Shown in pieces: positions 43,477 to 51,626 of a stretch of DNA of 64,000 nt (positions within the stretch are counted from its first letter, which is position 1; every line of letters begins with the position of its first letter). A program made the position numbers and the translations under genes. Location of the stretch: assembly GCA_946223355.1 (NCBI GenBank), contig CAMIPB010000001.1, positions 1 to 64,000 on the forward strand, in the 5' to 3' direction. This stretch comes from an uncultured Corynebacterium sp. Its GTDB lineage: Bacteria; Actinomycetota; Actinomycetes; Mycobacteriales; Mycobacteriaceae. Under the pieces are notes generated by a model. It did no database searches. It saw nothing but the letters and a program-made list of their open reading frames with translations, and had not been told where the DNA came from.

Positions 43477-44415
43477 CTACTGGCCACGCAGCTTTTCGAC
43501 GGCCGCCTGCAAATCAGCGGGGTATGGTGCTTCCACTTCCATCCATTTGCCGGTGCCGGGGTGGGTGAAGCCGAGTTTGACCGCGTGTAACCATTGGCGA
43601 ATGAGGCCTAGACGTTTAGTGAGGTTTGGGTCTGATCCGTACATGGGATCGCCTACGCAAGGGTGTCCGGTTGCAGACATGTGCACGCGGATCTGGTGGG
43701 TTCGGCCAGTTTCTAAGTAAACTTCTAGCAGGCTAGCTTCGCGGAAGGCTTCCATGAGCGTGTAGTGCGTCACCGCAGGTTTTCCGTCATCAACGACGGC
43801 AAATTTCCATCCGGAAGACGGGTGCCTGCCAATTGGTGCGTCGATGGTGCCTTCGATGGGATCAGGCAGGCCTTGGACGATGGCATGGTAGGTCTTTTCT
43901 ACGGTGCGGTCCTTGAATGCCTGCTTGAGTGTGGAGTAGGCACGCTCGCTGGCAGCTACGACCATTACGCCGGATGTACCTACGTCAAGTCGCTGGACGA
44001 TGCCTTTACGTTCGGTAGGCCCAGAGGTGGAGACACGAAAGCCAGCGGCGGCCAGTCCTCCCACCACAGTGGGGCCTTCCCAACCCACTGTGGGGTGCGC
44101 AGCAACGCCGACCGGCTTGTGAATTACTATTACGTCATCATCGAAGTACAAGATGTCCATGCCTTCGACGAGTTCTTCTTTGGGGATGAGCGTGGGTTCT
44201 GGTTCTGGCAAGACAACGTCAACCCACTCGCCTTCTTCCAGGCGGTCACTTTTGGATACTTCACGTCCATCTACGTGAACGTCACCGGCAGTACACAGTT
44301 CAGCGGTTACTGAGCGGGACAGCCCTAACATTTTGGCCAACGCGGCATCGACTCGCATACCTGCTAATCCTTCTGGAATGGGCAAGCGACGGTTTTCACG
44401 GGCACCTGTACTCAT
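43477..44415 (-). CDS. rluD: Pseudouridine synthase RluD family
   Basis: RluD-type enzymes isomerise uridine in 23S rRNA. The 312-residue protein has an N-terminal S4 domain (RVDAALAKMLGLSRSVTAELC, about 17-37, and the VHVDGR part near 46). The catalytic domain has the motif GIVQRLDVGTSGVMVVA near 130-146, with the catalytic Asp in RLD. The usual GRTHQIRVHM sequence is near 246. The stop of lspA directly precedes its start, so the two are coupled. The pair lspA-rluD is common in many bacteria. Confidence 0.93.
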   Translation of the reverse strand: MSTGARENRRLPIPEGLAGMRVDAALAKMLGLSRSVTAELCTAGDVHVDGREVSKSDRLEEGEWVDVVLPEPEPTLIPKEELVEGMDILYFDDDVIVIHKPVGVAAHPTVGWEGPTVVGGLAAAGFRVSTSGPTERKGIVQRLDVGTSGVMVVAASERAYSTLKQAFKDRTVEKTYHAIVQGLPDPIEGTIDAPIGRHPSSGWKFAVVDDGKPAVTHYTLMEAFREASLLEVYLETGRTHQIRVHMSATGHPCVGDPMYGSDPNLTKRLGLIRQWLHAVKLGFTHPGTGKWMEVEAPYPADLQAAVEKLRGQ

Positions 44416-44976
44416 TTACGCACCTCGCTCCTGTTTTTGTCCCTGCGTGACTTTGCCGTCCGTGGCTCGCCTCTGCGCGGCTTGGCGTCGCTCATCGACA
44501 AACATTGCAATAATAAAGACCACTACACCTACGGTAATAGCAGAATCTGCAATATTAAATACAGCGAAGTTTCCCACGGAGATGAAATCCACGACGTGAC
44601 CGAGCCAAAAGCCGGGCTCCCTGAAAAGCCGGTCGGTGAGGTTGCCTAGTGCGCCACCTGCCAGTAGCGCCAAACCTACCGACATCCATTTATCACGCAT
44701 CCGAGGCGCGGCAATGGCTACGCCCAAGACGAACGCCAACTGGATAGTTGTAAAAAGCCAGGTGGATCCCTCTCCGCCCATGCTGAATGCAGCGCCAGGG
44801 TTAAATAAGAGGTAAAACCTAAACCAGTCACCAATGACAGGATGCGGCACGCCCGGTGTTAGCCAGGAGAGCATGAGCTGCTTAGTCACCTGGTCCACAA
44901 CTGCCACCGTTAGCATGATTGCGGCCATTAACCCTAGATAACTCCGTGTTTTTAAGCTCTCCGTTTTACTACTCAC
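44416..44976 (-). CDS. lspA: Lipoprotein signal peptidase II
   Basis: LspA cleaves the signal peptide of Lgt-modified prolipoproteins and is the second step of lipoprotein maturation. The 186-residue, four-helix protein has the two catalytic Asp residues: G-G-A-L-G-N-L-T-D-R (about residues 110-119) and F-N-I-A-D-S-A-I (about 137-144). N-P-G-A-A-F-S-M near 60 and VVDFI near 130 are conserved. The GTG at 44976 (V-S-S-K-T-E) is chosen because TAGAAT is seven bases upstream; the frame reaches further upstream. It is transcribed away from a lipoprotein gene that starts 43 bases upstream on the other strand. Confidence 0.94.
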   Translation of the reverse strand: MSSKTESLKTRSYLGLMAAIMLTVAVVDQVTKQLMLSWLTPGVPHPVIGDWFRFYLLFNPGAAFSMGGEGSTWLFTTIQLAFVLGVAIAAPRMRDKWMSVGLALLAGGALGNLTDRLFREPGFWLGHVVDFISVGNFAVFNIADSAITVGVVVFIIAMFVDERRQAAQRRATDGKVTQGQKQERGA

Positions 44977-44983
44977 CCGCACT

Positions 44984-45011
44984 ATTCTAAGCCACAATCA
45001 TCAGGTAATTT
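44984..45011. promoter_or_regulatory. Interlocked divergent leaderless promoters of lspA and the lipoprotein gene
   Basis: TAGAAT (44984-44989, minus strand) is seven bases before the lspA GTG. TAATTT (45006-45011, plus strand) is eight bases before the lipoprotein GTG at 45020. The two hexamers are 16 bases apart, the usual -35 to -10 spacing, so each -10 sits on the -35 position of the other gene. The lipase-peptide processing enzyme and its likely substrate would be under reciprocal control. Confidence 0.5.
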
Positions 45012-45019
45012 TATTAGGC

Positions 45020-46093
45020 GTGTTACGTGCAAATTCCTCTCGCCCAGCTGTTTCCAAGTCCCCAGCGATGTCAGTCCTTGCCGCAGCGGCGCTCGCCTGC
45101 GTTCTTCCTCTAACTTCCTGCGACTCATCTCCCGCAACCGCTCCGGTCGAGCAGGCGGTAGGACTCCCGCTCGATGCCCCTCGTGTGTCCGTTGAATCGA
45201 CGGGTGAAGGTGAAAAGAAGGTCCTATCGTTCGCTGACATCGGCCAGGAGCAAACCGTTCACTTTGAAGCAACGGACGGCTTTGCGCAAGAAACCCGCAA
45301 ACAATCTAAAAACTTAACAGCCAGCGCATTGGCCAATAAGGCTCTCAAACAAGCAGTACAAGATACGCAAAAAGACATACCGCAGAATGACTCTTCCCAA
45401 GGCGGCAAATCCGCCTTCCCCGATGCAATCAGCACATCAATGAAGCTGAGTGGAAAAGTAGACGAGGCCACTGAGGACGTCGAAGGCCAAGCACCAGCAA
45501 GCCGGAATGTATTTTTAACGGCGACAGATACGAAATCGACAAGTGATGACTCTGAAGCTGTGGCAACCGCTGATGGTTTCCAGGTTGGTTGGCGCGCCAC
45601 AGATAACGGCCAGATGAATAGTATTCGCCTAGCTGCTCCCACTGAGGCCAAAGATGCCGGCCGCAGCGAAGTTGAGCGCGCACTGCTTAAACTCACGGCG
45701 CTTCCCATCGTCTTGCCTTCAGAGCCGATTGGTGTTGGTGCGAAGTGGACCGTTGACTCACGCGTGACCGGTGATTCCACGATGCTGCAATCTACGACCT
45801 ACACTCTCACGGCATGGGAGGGAACCACGGCGACGTTGGATGTCGATATCGCACAGCGTCCGGCCTTAGGAGCTTTGTCAATGGAAGGCCGTACAAGTGA
45901 TGAAAAGCTGGCAGAGTCTACTTTAGACGTAAAAGATTCAGCAACGGCCACTTCAGGCACCATTAACATTGACACCACGAAACCGCTTCCTACTAACGGT
46001 AATGTCGACTTAGTCACCACGGTTATCTACGGCGCTGAAGGCTCTGCTACTCGTGTGGTGCAAAACTTCCGCACTGGATTGAAATTTAGCTAA
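45020..46093 (+). CDS. Lipoprotein (DUF6263-like), hypothetical
   Basis: A 357-residue predicted lipoprotein starting with GTG. The signal peptide has a basic N terminus, a hydrophobic core and the lipobox L-T-S-C with Cys at about residue 34. The mature protein is strand-rich, with a low-complexity S/T/D/E middle (residues about 85-170) and a C-terminal domain (VGAKWTVDSRVTGDST...) that may belong to the DUF6263 type. Function unknown. It starts 43 bases from lspA in the opposite direction and is followed by ansA after an 11-base gap. Confidence 0.65.
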   Translation: MLRANSSRPAVSKSPAMSVLAAAALACVLPLTSCDSSPATAPVEQAVGLPLDAPRVSVESTGEGEKKVLSFADIGQEQTVHFEATDGFAQETRKQSKNLTASALANKALKQAVQDTQKDIPQNDSSQGGKSAFPDAISTSMKLSGKVDEATEDVEGQAPASRNVFLTATDTKSTSDDSEAVATADGFQVGWRATDNGQMNSIRLAAPTEAKDAGRSEVERALLKLTALPIVLPSEPIGVGAKWTVDSRVTGDSTMLQSTTYTLTAWEGTTATLDVDIAQRPALGALSMEGRTSDEKLAESTLDVKDSATATSGTINIDTTKPLPTNGNVDLVTTVIYGAEGSATRVVQNFRTGLKFS

Positions 46094-46104
46094 TGTAGGA
46101 AATC

Positions 46105-47013
46105 ATGACCAAGATTGCAGTCTTAGCCACTGGCGGCACTATCGCATGCACAGCAAACGAAGCAGGCGCTCTCGTGCCCACGGTAGATGCAGCTGGGCTG
46201 CTTTCTGCAATCTCTTCGTCTATCAAAGGCATAGAGACTGAGGCAGTTGATCTCATCCAACTGGATTCGTCGTCTATCACTTTGGCGGATTTAGACGTCA
46301 TTACCCATGCTGTTGCGGATTATTTGCAACGCCCAGACATCGACGGCGTGGTGCTTACTCACGGCACTGACTCGATGGAAGAAACCGCCATGGCTCTCGA
46401 TCTCTTCCATGATGGCTCCAAGCCAGTAGTACTCACCGGCGCCCAGCGCGCATTTGACCACCCGCAAACAGACGGTCTTACCAACCTTGTTGATGCGATC
46501 AGGCTGGCCGCCAAAGGAACGACGACTTACGTATCATTGCAGTTCGGTTCACAAACTCTCCCGGCACGCGGTGCGTACAAGAAACACACTGACGAGTTGC
46601 GAGCTTTTGGGCAGGTTCCTGCTGGACACCCTGATGTTTTGCCGCTTCTTCTCACCCGCCTCGACGGCCACGACGTTGCCACTATCTACGCGTTCCCCGG
46701 CGGGCCGCGCACTTTCGTAGACGCAGCTGTCGCAGCTGGCTACAAGGGAATCGTCGTCTGTGGCTTGGGCTCAGGAAACATGGGCGCTGAAACTGGCGCG
46801 GCCGTAGAGGATGCGTTAAAACAAGGCATCAAGGTGGTTATTTCTTCACGCGTTATTGAAGGAAACATCAAGCTTGCCTATGGCGGTGCCGGCGGCGGCG
46901 CCACCCTGGCAGACAAGGGTGCACTAGGCTCCGGGCGCCTTCGCTCGGGGCAGGCTCGAATTGCGCTTGCTGCTGCGCTGGCTACAGGCACCGACCCGGC
47001 TACTGTTTTGTAG
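46105..47013 (+). CDS. ansA: L-asparaginase
   Basis: Asparaginase hydrolyses asparagine to aspartate and ammonia. The 302-residue protein has the N-terminal ATGGTIACTA motif (residues 8-17; catalytic Thr in G-G-T-I) and the second catalytic motif VLTHGTDSMEETAM (about 82-95), with T-D and Lys further on. The C-terminal part (VICGLGSGNMG near 210) is as in the family. No signal peptide, so it is cytosolic. GTAGGAAATC precedes the ATG. Its stop overlaps the end of dinB by 14 bases in opposite orientation. Confidence 0.92.
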   Translation: MTKIAVLATGGTIACTANEAGALVPTVDAAGLLSAISSSIKGIETEAVDLIQLDSSSITLADLDVITHAVADYLQRPDIDGVVLTHGTDSMEETAMALDLFHDGSKPVVLTGAQRAFDHPQTDGLTNLVDAIRLAAKGTTTYVSLQFGSQTLPARGAYKKHTDELRAFGQVPAGHPDVLPLLLTRLDGHDVATIYAFPGGPRTFVDAAVAAGYKGIVVCGLGSGNMGAETGAAVEDALKQGIKVVISSRVIEGNIKLAYGGAGGGATLADKGALGSGRLRSGQARIALAAALATGTDPATVL

Positions 47014-48385
47014 CTAACCACTCGCCCCAATCCAGAGAATCTAGTGGATCTGCTGAAACCAATTGCGCGTCGTCAACAGCAAAGTTGCGCATCCTCCCGA
47101 CTCCGGTGGAGCGAGTTTCAAATCGTACGCTCACTACGCCGTGGCCAGTTCCTTGTACCCACCCGTGGCCAAAGTCAGGATGATAGACATCTTGTGTTGG
47201 CTGCCACGTAGCCGGTCTTGCGTCTGCTGTAGAGAATGTGTTCTCCGGCTCGCTGTTTAAATGGTCACTAACGCCGGTCTCATAGTCGCTATCTGGTGCT
47301 ACAGGGCGCACTATTTCTTTGTCCAGCTCAGGAAACAAAACGTCCTGCCGGGCGGTTTCCAGTCCGGAATAGCTCACGCCTACAAGCCGGATGGCTCCGA
47401 CTTCCTCTGGGTATCGAACCAGCCTGAACGCAGTTGCTTCTAAGACTTCTGCGTCGTCGGTAGCATATGGCAGGGTTGCCGAGCGTGACTCAATATGGAA
47501 ATCCGCCATGCGCAGCTTTACCGTGATGGTTCGCGCTCCCCGTCCGTCTTTAAGTAGCCTTCGGTGCGCACCTGCCGCTGCTCTCTTGACGGCCGCATCT
47601 ACCTCGGCCTCGGTGCGCAGGTCCTGGGGGTAGGTGTGTTCTGCGGAAATTTGCTTGGCGACGGCCCGTGGTGCCACCGGCCGTTCATCAATGCCTTGAG
47701 CAAGCTGCCACAGGCTCAGGCCAACGGTCGCACCAAGGGAGATGGTTACTTCCTTTTCACTCAACGCCGCCAGGTCACCGATGGTTTCTACTCCCATGCC
47801 TTTGAGTTTCGACTCTGTCACTGGCCCCACGCCCCACAGTTTGGCTACGTCCATGGGGTGCAAGATTTCTAGCTGCGTGGCTTCGGGAATAATGAAAACT
47901 CCGTCTGGTTTGGCTTCTCCTGAGCCGATTTTGGCGAACTGCTTGCCCGCACCCCCGCCTATCGACGCCGGCAATCCCGTCACATCTCTAATCTCTGCCC
48001 GCAGTTTATTCGCCCAGTCACGGACTTCCGACCCAGAGGCGCCTTCTAGTTCCTTGGGTTCCATAAAAGCCTCGTCAATGGATAGTTGCTCCACAACGTC
48101 CACGTGTTGTCCAATCAGTTCAAACACGCGTCTAGAGGCCATCGAATATACTTCCTTGCGCGGAGTAACCACGACGGCACGTGGCCCAACCAATCTTTTG
48201 GCCCGAAACATTGGCATCGCCGAATGCGCCCCCAACGCCCGTGCCTCGTATGACGCACCTGCCACCACCCCGCGTCCACTCACGCCGCCTACCAGTACGG
48301 GCCGTCCCCGCAACGTCGGTCGGGTCAACTGTTCACACGACGCGAAAAACGCGTCCATGTCAATGTGTAGTACCCAGCGCTGCAT
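47000..48385 (-). CDS. dinB: DNA polymerase IV with extra C-terminal domain
   Basis: A Y-family translesion polymerase. WVLHIDMDAFFASCEQLTRP (residues 4-23) contains the first Asp ligand, and SIDEAFME (near 103) the catalytic D-E. The thumb region is G-V-G-P-V-T-E-S-K-L-K-G-M-G, with a helix-hairpin-helix. The C terminus (residues about 350-461) exceeds the standard 350 residues; part of it (YHPDFGHGWVQGTGHGVVSVRFE) resembles the Tudor-like fold at the end of UvrD/PcrA. It lies opposite ansA with a short overlap. TAGAGT is six bases before the ATG. Confidence 0.92.
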   Translation of the reverse strand: MQRWVLHIDMDAFFASCEQLTRPTLRGRPVLVGGVSGRGVVAGASYEARALGAHSAMPMFRAKRLVGPRAVVVTPRKEVYSMASRRVFELIGQHVDVVEQLSIDEAFMEPKELEGASGSEVRDWANKLRAEIRDVTGLPASIGGGAGKQFAKIGSGEAKPDGVFIIPEATQLEILHPMDVAKLWGVGPVTESKLKGMGVETIGDLAALSEKEVTISLGATVGLSLWQLAQGIDERPVAPRAVAKQISAEHTYPQDLRTEAEVDAAVKRAAAGAHRRLLKDGRGARTITVKLRMADFHIESRSATLPYATDDAEVLEATAFRLVRYPEEVGAIRLVGVSYSGLETARQDVLFPELDKEIVRPVAPDSDYETGVSDHLNSEPENTFSTADARPATWQPTQDVYHPDFGHGWVQGTGHGVVSVRFETRSTGVGRMRNFAVDDAQLVSADPLDSLDWGEWLATKQ

Positions 48386-48391
48386 GCTTTC

Positions 48392-48397
48392 ACTCTA
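48392..48397 (-). promoter_or_regulatory. -10 element for leaderless dinB
   Basis: TAGAGT on the minus strand lies six bases before the dinB ATG. A short GAAAG also lies there, so a leaderless start is only one reading. Confidence 0.35.
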
Positions 48398-48640
48398 TAT
48401 TGTCGCTGTATTTTGTCTTTTCACCCCCGAAAGTGATTAATAGGTCTCACAGATTCCAACAAATTCCTGAACGCGACACTTTTCCCCAATACGACTGCCA
48501 GGGGTGTTAACGAACGTGCCACCTTCTTTTAAACTTATTCATCTCAAACTTGAAGAATGTTAATACGGTAAACCTGTAAGCTCTCCAAGGTATTTCTCCA
48601 ACTAACGATAGTAAGCAGTCAAGAAAGTCGACGCTGCAAG

Positions 48641-49480
48641 ATGACTAGAACGCGCATGGCACTCATACATTCCTTTTCTGCAGCGATTTTCACTGCAGCA
48701 TTATCAGTTTCCATAGCCCCGGCGCTCGGTGCTGACGCAGCTGACCCTTCCTACCAAATCAAGCTTCGAGTTAGCCCGCACGCAGTTGACGAAAATGGCT
48801 TACCGACGGAACATTTTTCGAGACTTTACAACGTAAGTTCAGAGTTTGACAGTGAACAATTGGCGTATTTCGATACACCGGATGGCTTTTACGATTCCCT
48901 CGGATGGACCATTCGCCTTCGACTCAAGGAAGACGCTACGAGCTACGATCTCACGTACAAGCGCCGAATGGAGCTCGGCGACAATTCCTTATCTAAGGAA
49001 ACAATTTCTGCTGGGCTGCAGGAAGCACACGAGCAAAACTTTGACGCCTCGGACACGAACTATGAACCACAGGTAAACACCAGTTTCAGCAAATCGACGC
49101 TTGACTTCAGCAATAAGAAGTCAGTTGAGTGCGCACAGTACGATTGTGCTTTTCCTTCGGAATCCATTGCTAAGTTTCTAGTTGCTTCAAAGCAGCCAGG
49201 AAAACTAGAGAAGGATTCCGGCACCGTCATCGAAGCTGCAAACCCGACCATGTCCTCTGTCGTCACGCAGAATTCATGGCGCGTTGAAATCGACGGGATC
49301 AAGACTGACCTTGAGGTCACTGAAATCGGCGGTGAGTTTTGGGTCGAGATCAGCGAAGAGGACGGATCCCGAAAAGACACCATAAAAAAGCGCGCGAAAC
49401 TGTTGAACCAACTTAGAGCGGATGGCTTTCTCATGGAAGAGGACGCATTCAAGTCCCAATACATTCTCTCTCGGAACTAG
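48641..49480 (+). CDS. Secreted CYTH-like (triphosphate-tunnel) protein, uncertain
   Basis: A 279-residue extracellular protein. The Sec signal peptide spans MTRTRMALIHSFSAAIFTAA, with cleavage near G-A-D at about residue 31. Residues about 40-120 follow the CYTH/triphosphate-tunnel pattern: YFDTPDGFYDS (family Y-Y-D-T-P-D), TIRLRLKED (R-x-R), YDLTYKRRM (T-x-K). Further strands appear in WRVEIDGIKTDLEVTEIG and FWVEISEED. The usual E-x-E-x-K of the first strand is not present (Y-Q-I-K-L-R). CYTH proteins are normally cytosolic enzymes acting on triphosphates or polyphosphate; an exported one is unusual. It starts a plus-strand cluster with an ABC transporter. The assignment rests on motif pattern only. 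Confidence 0.5.
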   Translation: MTRTRMALIHSFSAAIFTAALSVSIAPALGADAADPSYQIKLRVSPHAVDENGLPTEHFSRLYNVSSEFDSEQLAYFDTPDGFYDSLGWTIRLRLKEDATSYDLTYKRRMELGDNSLSKETISAGLQEAHEQNFDASDTNYEPQVNTSFSKSTLDFSNKKSVECAQYDCAFPSESIAKFLVASKQPGKLEKDSGTVIEAANPTMSSVVTQNSWRVEIDGIKTDLEVTEIGGEFWVEISEEDGSRKDTIKKRAKLLNQLRADGFLMEEDAFKSQYILSRN

Positions 49481-49494
49481 ATTGAGGCAAGACT

Positions 49495-50475
49495 TTGAAA
49501 GACACTTCCACCCATGTCAGCGTCGAGAACGTTAAACGCTTATTCCCTGATGGGACTGGTCTTCACCCAACAGAACTGTCCATAAACCGGGGTGAGTTCG
49601 TCTCGATTTTGGGGCCCTCTGGCTGCGGTAAGTCAACGCTACTGCGCTGTATCGCAGGTTTAGAAACCCCGGATTCCGGTGAGATTCGTATTGGCGAACG
49701 TACGGTGTTTTCCGAAGATGAGCGAGTGAATCTTCCTGCGAACAAGCGTGGTCTGTCAATGGTCTTCCAGGATCTAGCCCTGTGGCCTCATATGTCAGTG
49801 CGTCAGAATATTGAATTCCCACTGACTACCGGCGGCCGCAAACTAAGCAGTGCAGAGCGTAGAGAGAAAGTCACGGACGCATTGCGGATGGTCAACATAG
49901 AAAACAAGGCTGATGCGCGGCCGAATCAGCTCTCGGGTGGACAGCAACAGCGTGTGGCCATCGCACGAGCATTGGTTTCAAACCCGGAATTACTCCTACT
50001 GGATGAGCCGTTGTCGGCGCTTGATGCAGCACTACGAGTCCAAATTCGTACGGAGCTGACACGACTATGTAAGGACCTGGGACTCACCATGGTCTATGTC
50101 ACGCATGACCAGCATGAAGCACTGGCGATGTCTGACCGTGTTGTTGTCATGAATGAAGGCAGTATCCAGCAGTACGCTTCACCGCAAGAAATTTATGAAT
50201 CGCCAGCCAACGCCTTCGTTGGCGGATTTGTTGGCACCATGAACTCCACCGCTGACGGAACTTCGATCCGGCCGGAGCAACTATCCATTACAGCTGCGCA
50301 AATAGACGATAGCGACCCTGCTGCTGAAATATTTACCGGCACGGTCATTTCCTCTCAGTACGCCGGAGGACGCTACGAAATCTTCTTCCAGGTTCCGGGC
50401 ACGGCCGATCCTTGGCTGGTGTACTCCCCGGAGTCATACGAATCCGGCCAGAAGATCTCCGTAGCACGACACTAA
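49495..50475 (+). CDS. ABC transporter ATP-binding protein (Fe3+/phosphonate/polyamine type)
   Basis: An ATPase subunit of 326 residues. Walker A GPSGCGKST is near 38-46, Q-loop MVFQDLALWPHMSV at 87-100, signature LSGGQQQRVAIARAL at 142-156 and Walker B LLLLDEPLSALD at 162-173. H-loop TMVYVTHDQHEALAMSD follows. The C-terminal domain (from about 240) is short, as in FbpC- or PhnT-like proteins. The start is a TTG with GAGG upstream. It lies 14 bases after the CYTH-like gene and 32 bases before the binding protein gene, so it is part of the same unit. Confidence 0.9.
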   Translation: MKDTSTHVSVENVKRLFPDGTGLHPTELSINRGEFVSILGPSGCGKSTLLRCIAGLETPDSGEIRIGERTVFSEDERVNLPANKRGLSMVFQDLALWPHMSVRQNIEFPLTTGGRKLSSAERREKVTDALRMVNIENKADARPNQLSGGQQQRVAIARALVSNPELLLLDEPLSALDAALRVQIRTELTRLCKDLGLTMVYVTHDQHEALAMSDRVVVMNEGSIQQYASPQEIYESPANAFVGGFVGTMNSTADGTSIRPEQLSITAAQIDDSDPAAEIFTGTVISSQYAGGRYEIFFQVPGTADPWLVYSPESYESGQKISVARH

Positions 50476-50507
50476 ACACTCTCATTCCTATCGAAAGGCT
50501 TTATCCC

Positions 50508-51593
50508 ATGGCTTTGAACAAAAAGCTTTCTGCGCTCATCGCGGGCGTAGCGTTCTCCTCCCTTGCACTTACCGGTTGCGGTTCCGCAGACCAGAACGCA
50601 TCTTCCTCCAACTCTGAGGCAGCAAACAGTGACAAGTCTGAGACCTCCCAGTCTTCGGAATGGAAGGCTCCAGAGGGCCTTGAAGGTGAAATTTCCTACT
50701 ACTCCGCAAACCCACAGGGCCTCACGGATGATCTCGTTGCCGCGTTCGAGGACAAGACAGATGTCAAGGTCAATGTCTTCGCAGGATCCACCGGCGAGGT
50801 CACCGCGAAGCTCAAGGCTGAGGAAGCAAACCCACAGGCAGACGTTGTCTACCTCGCTTCCTGGACTGCTGCCACCAAGCAGGAAAAAGCTGGCTCTTTG
50901 GAGAAGTTCACCCCAGAAGGCACTGATGCAATTCACCCAAAGTGGGTTTCCCAGACCGACGCATTCCACGGCCGTGACGGTTCCGCTCTTGCATTGGTCG
51001 CTAACACCGATGTCGTTGATGAGGCTCCTAAGGACTGGGAAGACCTGACCGACGAGAAGTACAAAGACATGGTCATTATGCCTGATCCACGTGAGTCTGG
51101 TACCGCTGGCGACTTGGTTGCGGGCATGGTCTCCCAGTGGGGCAAGGACAAGACTTGGGAGCTTTTCGACAAGCTCTTCGAAAATGGTATGACTGTTCAG
51201 GGCGCTAACGGTCCTGCACTTGATGCTGTTACTTCCGGTTCCAAGGGCGTAGTCTTCGGCGGTGTTGACTACAGCGCCTACAAAGCTCAGTCCAAGGGCG
51301 AGCCACTGGAGATCAACATCGCAGAATCCGGCACCACCGTCAGCCCACGTCCAGTCATGGTTGTCAAGGACACCGACAACAAGGACGCTGCAGAAGCATT
51401 CGTGAACTTCATGTTCTCCGAGGAAGCTCAGCAGATTTCCGCGGACAACAACATGATTCCTGCGAACCCAGCGGTCGCACCAGCAAACGGTCCTAAGTTT
51501 GAAGAGATCAACCAGCTCTCTGAGGACTGGGATGACATTGTTGCAAACTCGAAGGACATTAAGGAAGAGTTCGTAAAGCGTTACCTCAAGTAA
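50508..51593 (+). CDS. ABC transporter substrate-binding lipoprotein (Fe3+/2-aminoethylphosphonate-like fold)
   Basis: A 361-residue extracytoplasmic binding protein. The lipoprotein signal has the lipobox L-T-G-C (Cys at about residue 25), followed by a Ser/Asn-rich linker. The body matches the periplasmic binding protein type 2 fold of the iron(III)/AEP/putrescine groups: GEISYYSANPQGLTDDLVAAFE near 60, FAGSTGEVTAKLKAE near 92, DVVYLASWTAA near 113. The twin Tyr (N-Y-Y) of iron-binding FbpA is not seen at the expected place; VDYSAYKA occurs instead. AAAGG is upstream of the ATG; the frame is open further 5'. Confidence 0.88.
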   Translation: MALNKKLSALIAGVAFSSLALTGCGSADQNASSSNSEAANSDKSETSQSSEWKAPEGLEGEISYYSANPQGLTDDLVAAFEDKTDVKVNVFAGSTGEVTAKLKAEEANPQADVVYLASWTAATKQEKAGSLEKFTPEGTDAIHPKWVSQTDAFHGRDGSALALVANTDVVDEAPKDWEDLTDEKYKDMVIMPDPRESGTAGDLVAGMVSQWGKDKTWELFDKLFENGMTVQGANGPALDAVTSGSKGVVFGGVDYSAYKAQSKGEPLEINIAESGTTVSPRPVMVVKDTDNKDAAEAFVNFMFSEEAQQISADNNMIPANPAVAPANGPKFEEINQLSEDWDDIVANSKDIKEEFVKRYLK

Positions 51594-51626
51594 AAGAAGT
51601 AGCGGAACTAGCTAGAAAGTTCTTTC

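Noticed and set aside
50508..51593. Ferric-iron specificity of the binding protein
   Set aside because: The fold allows it, but the adjacent Tyr pair typical of FbpA is not seen, and the neighbours suggest a phosphate ester. Left open.
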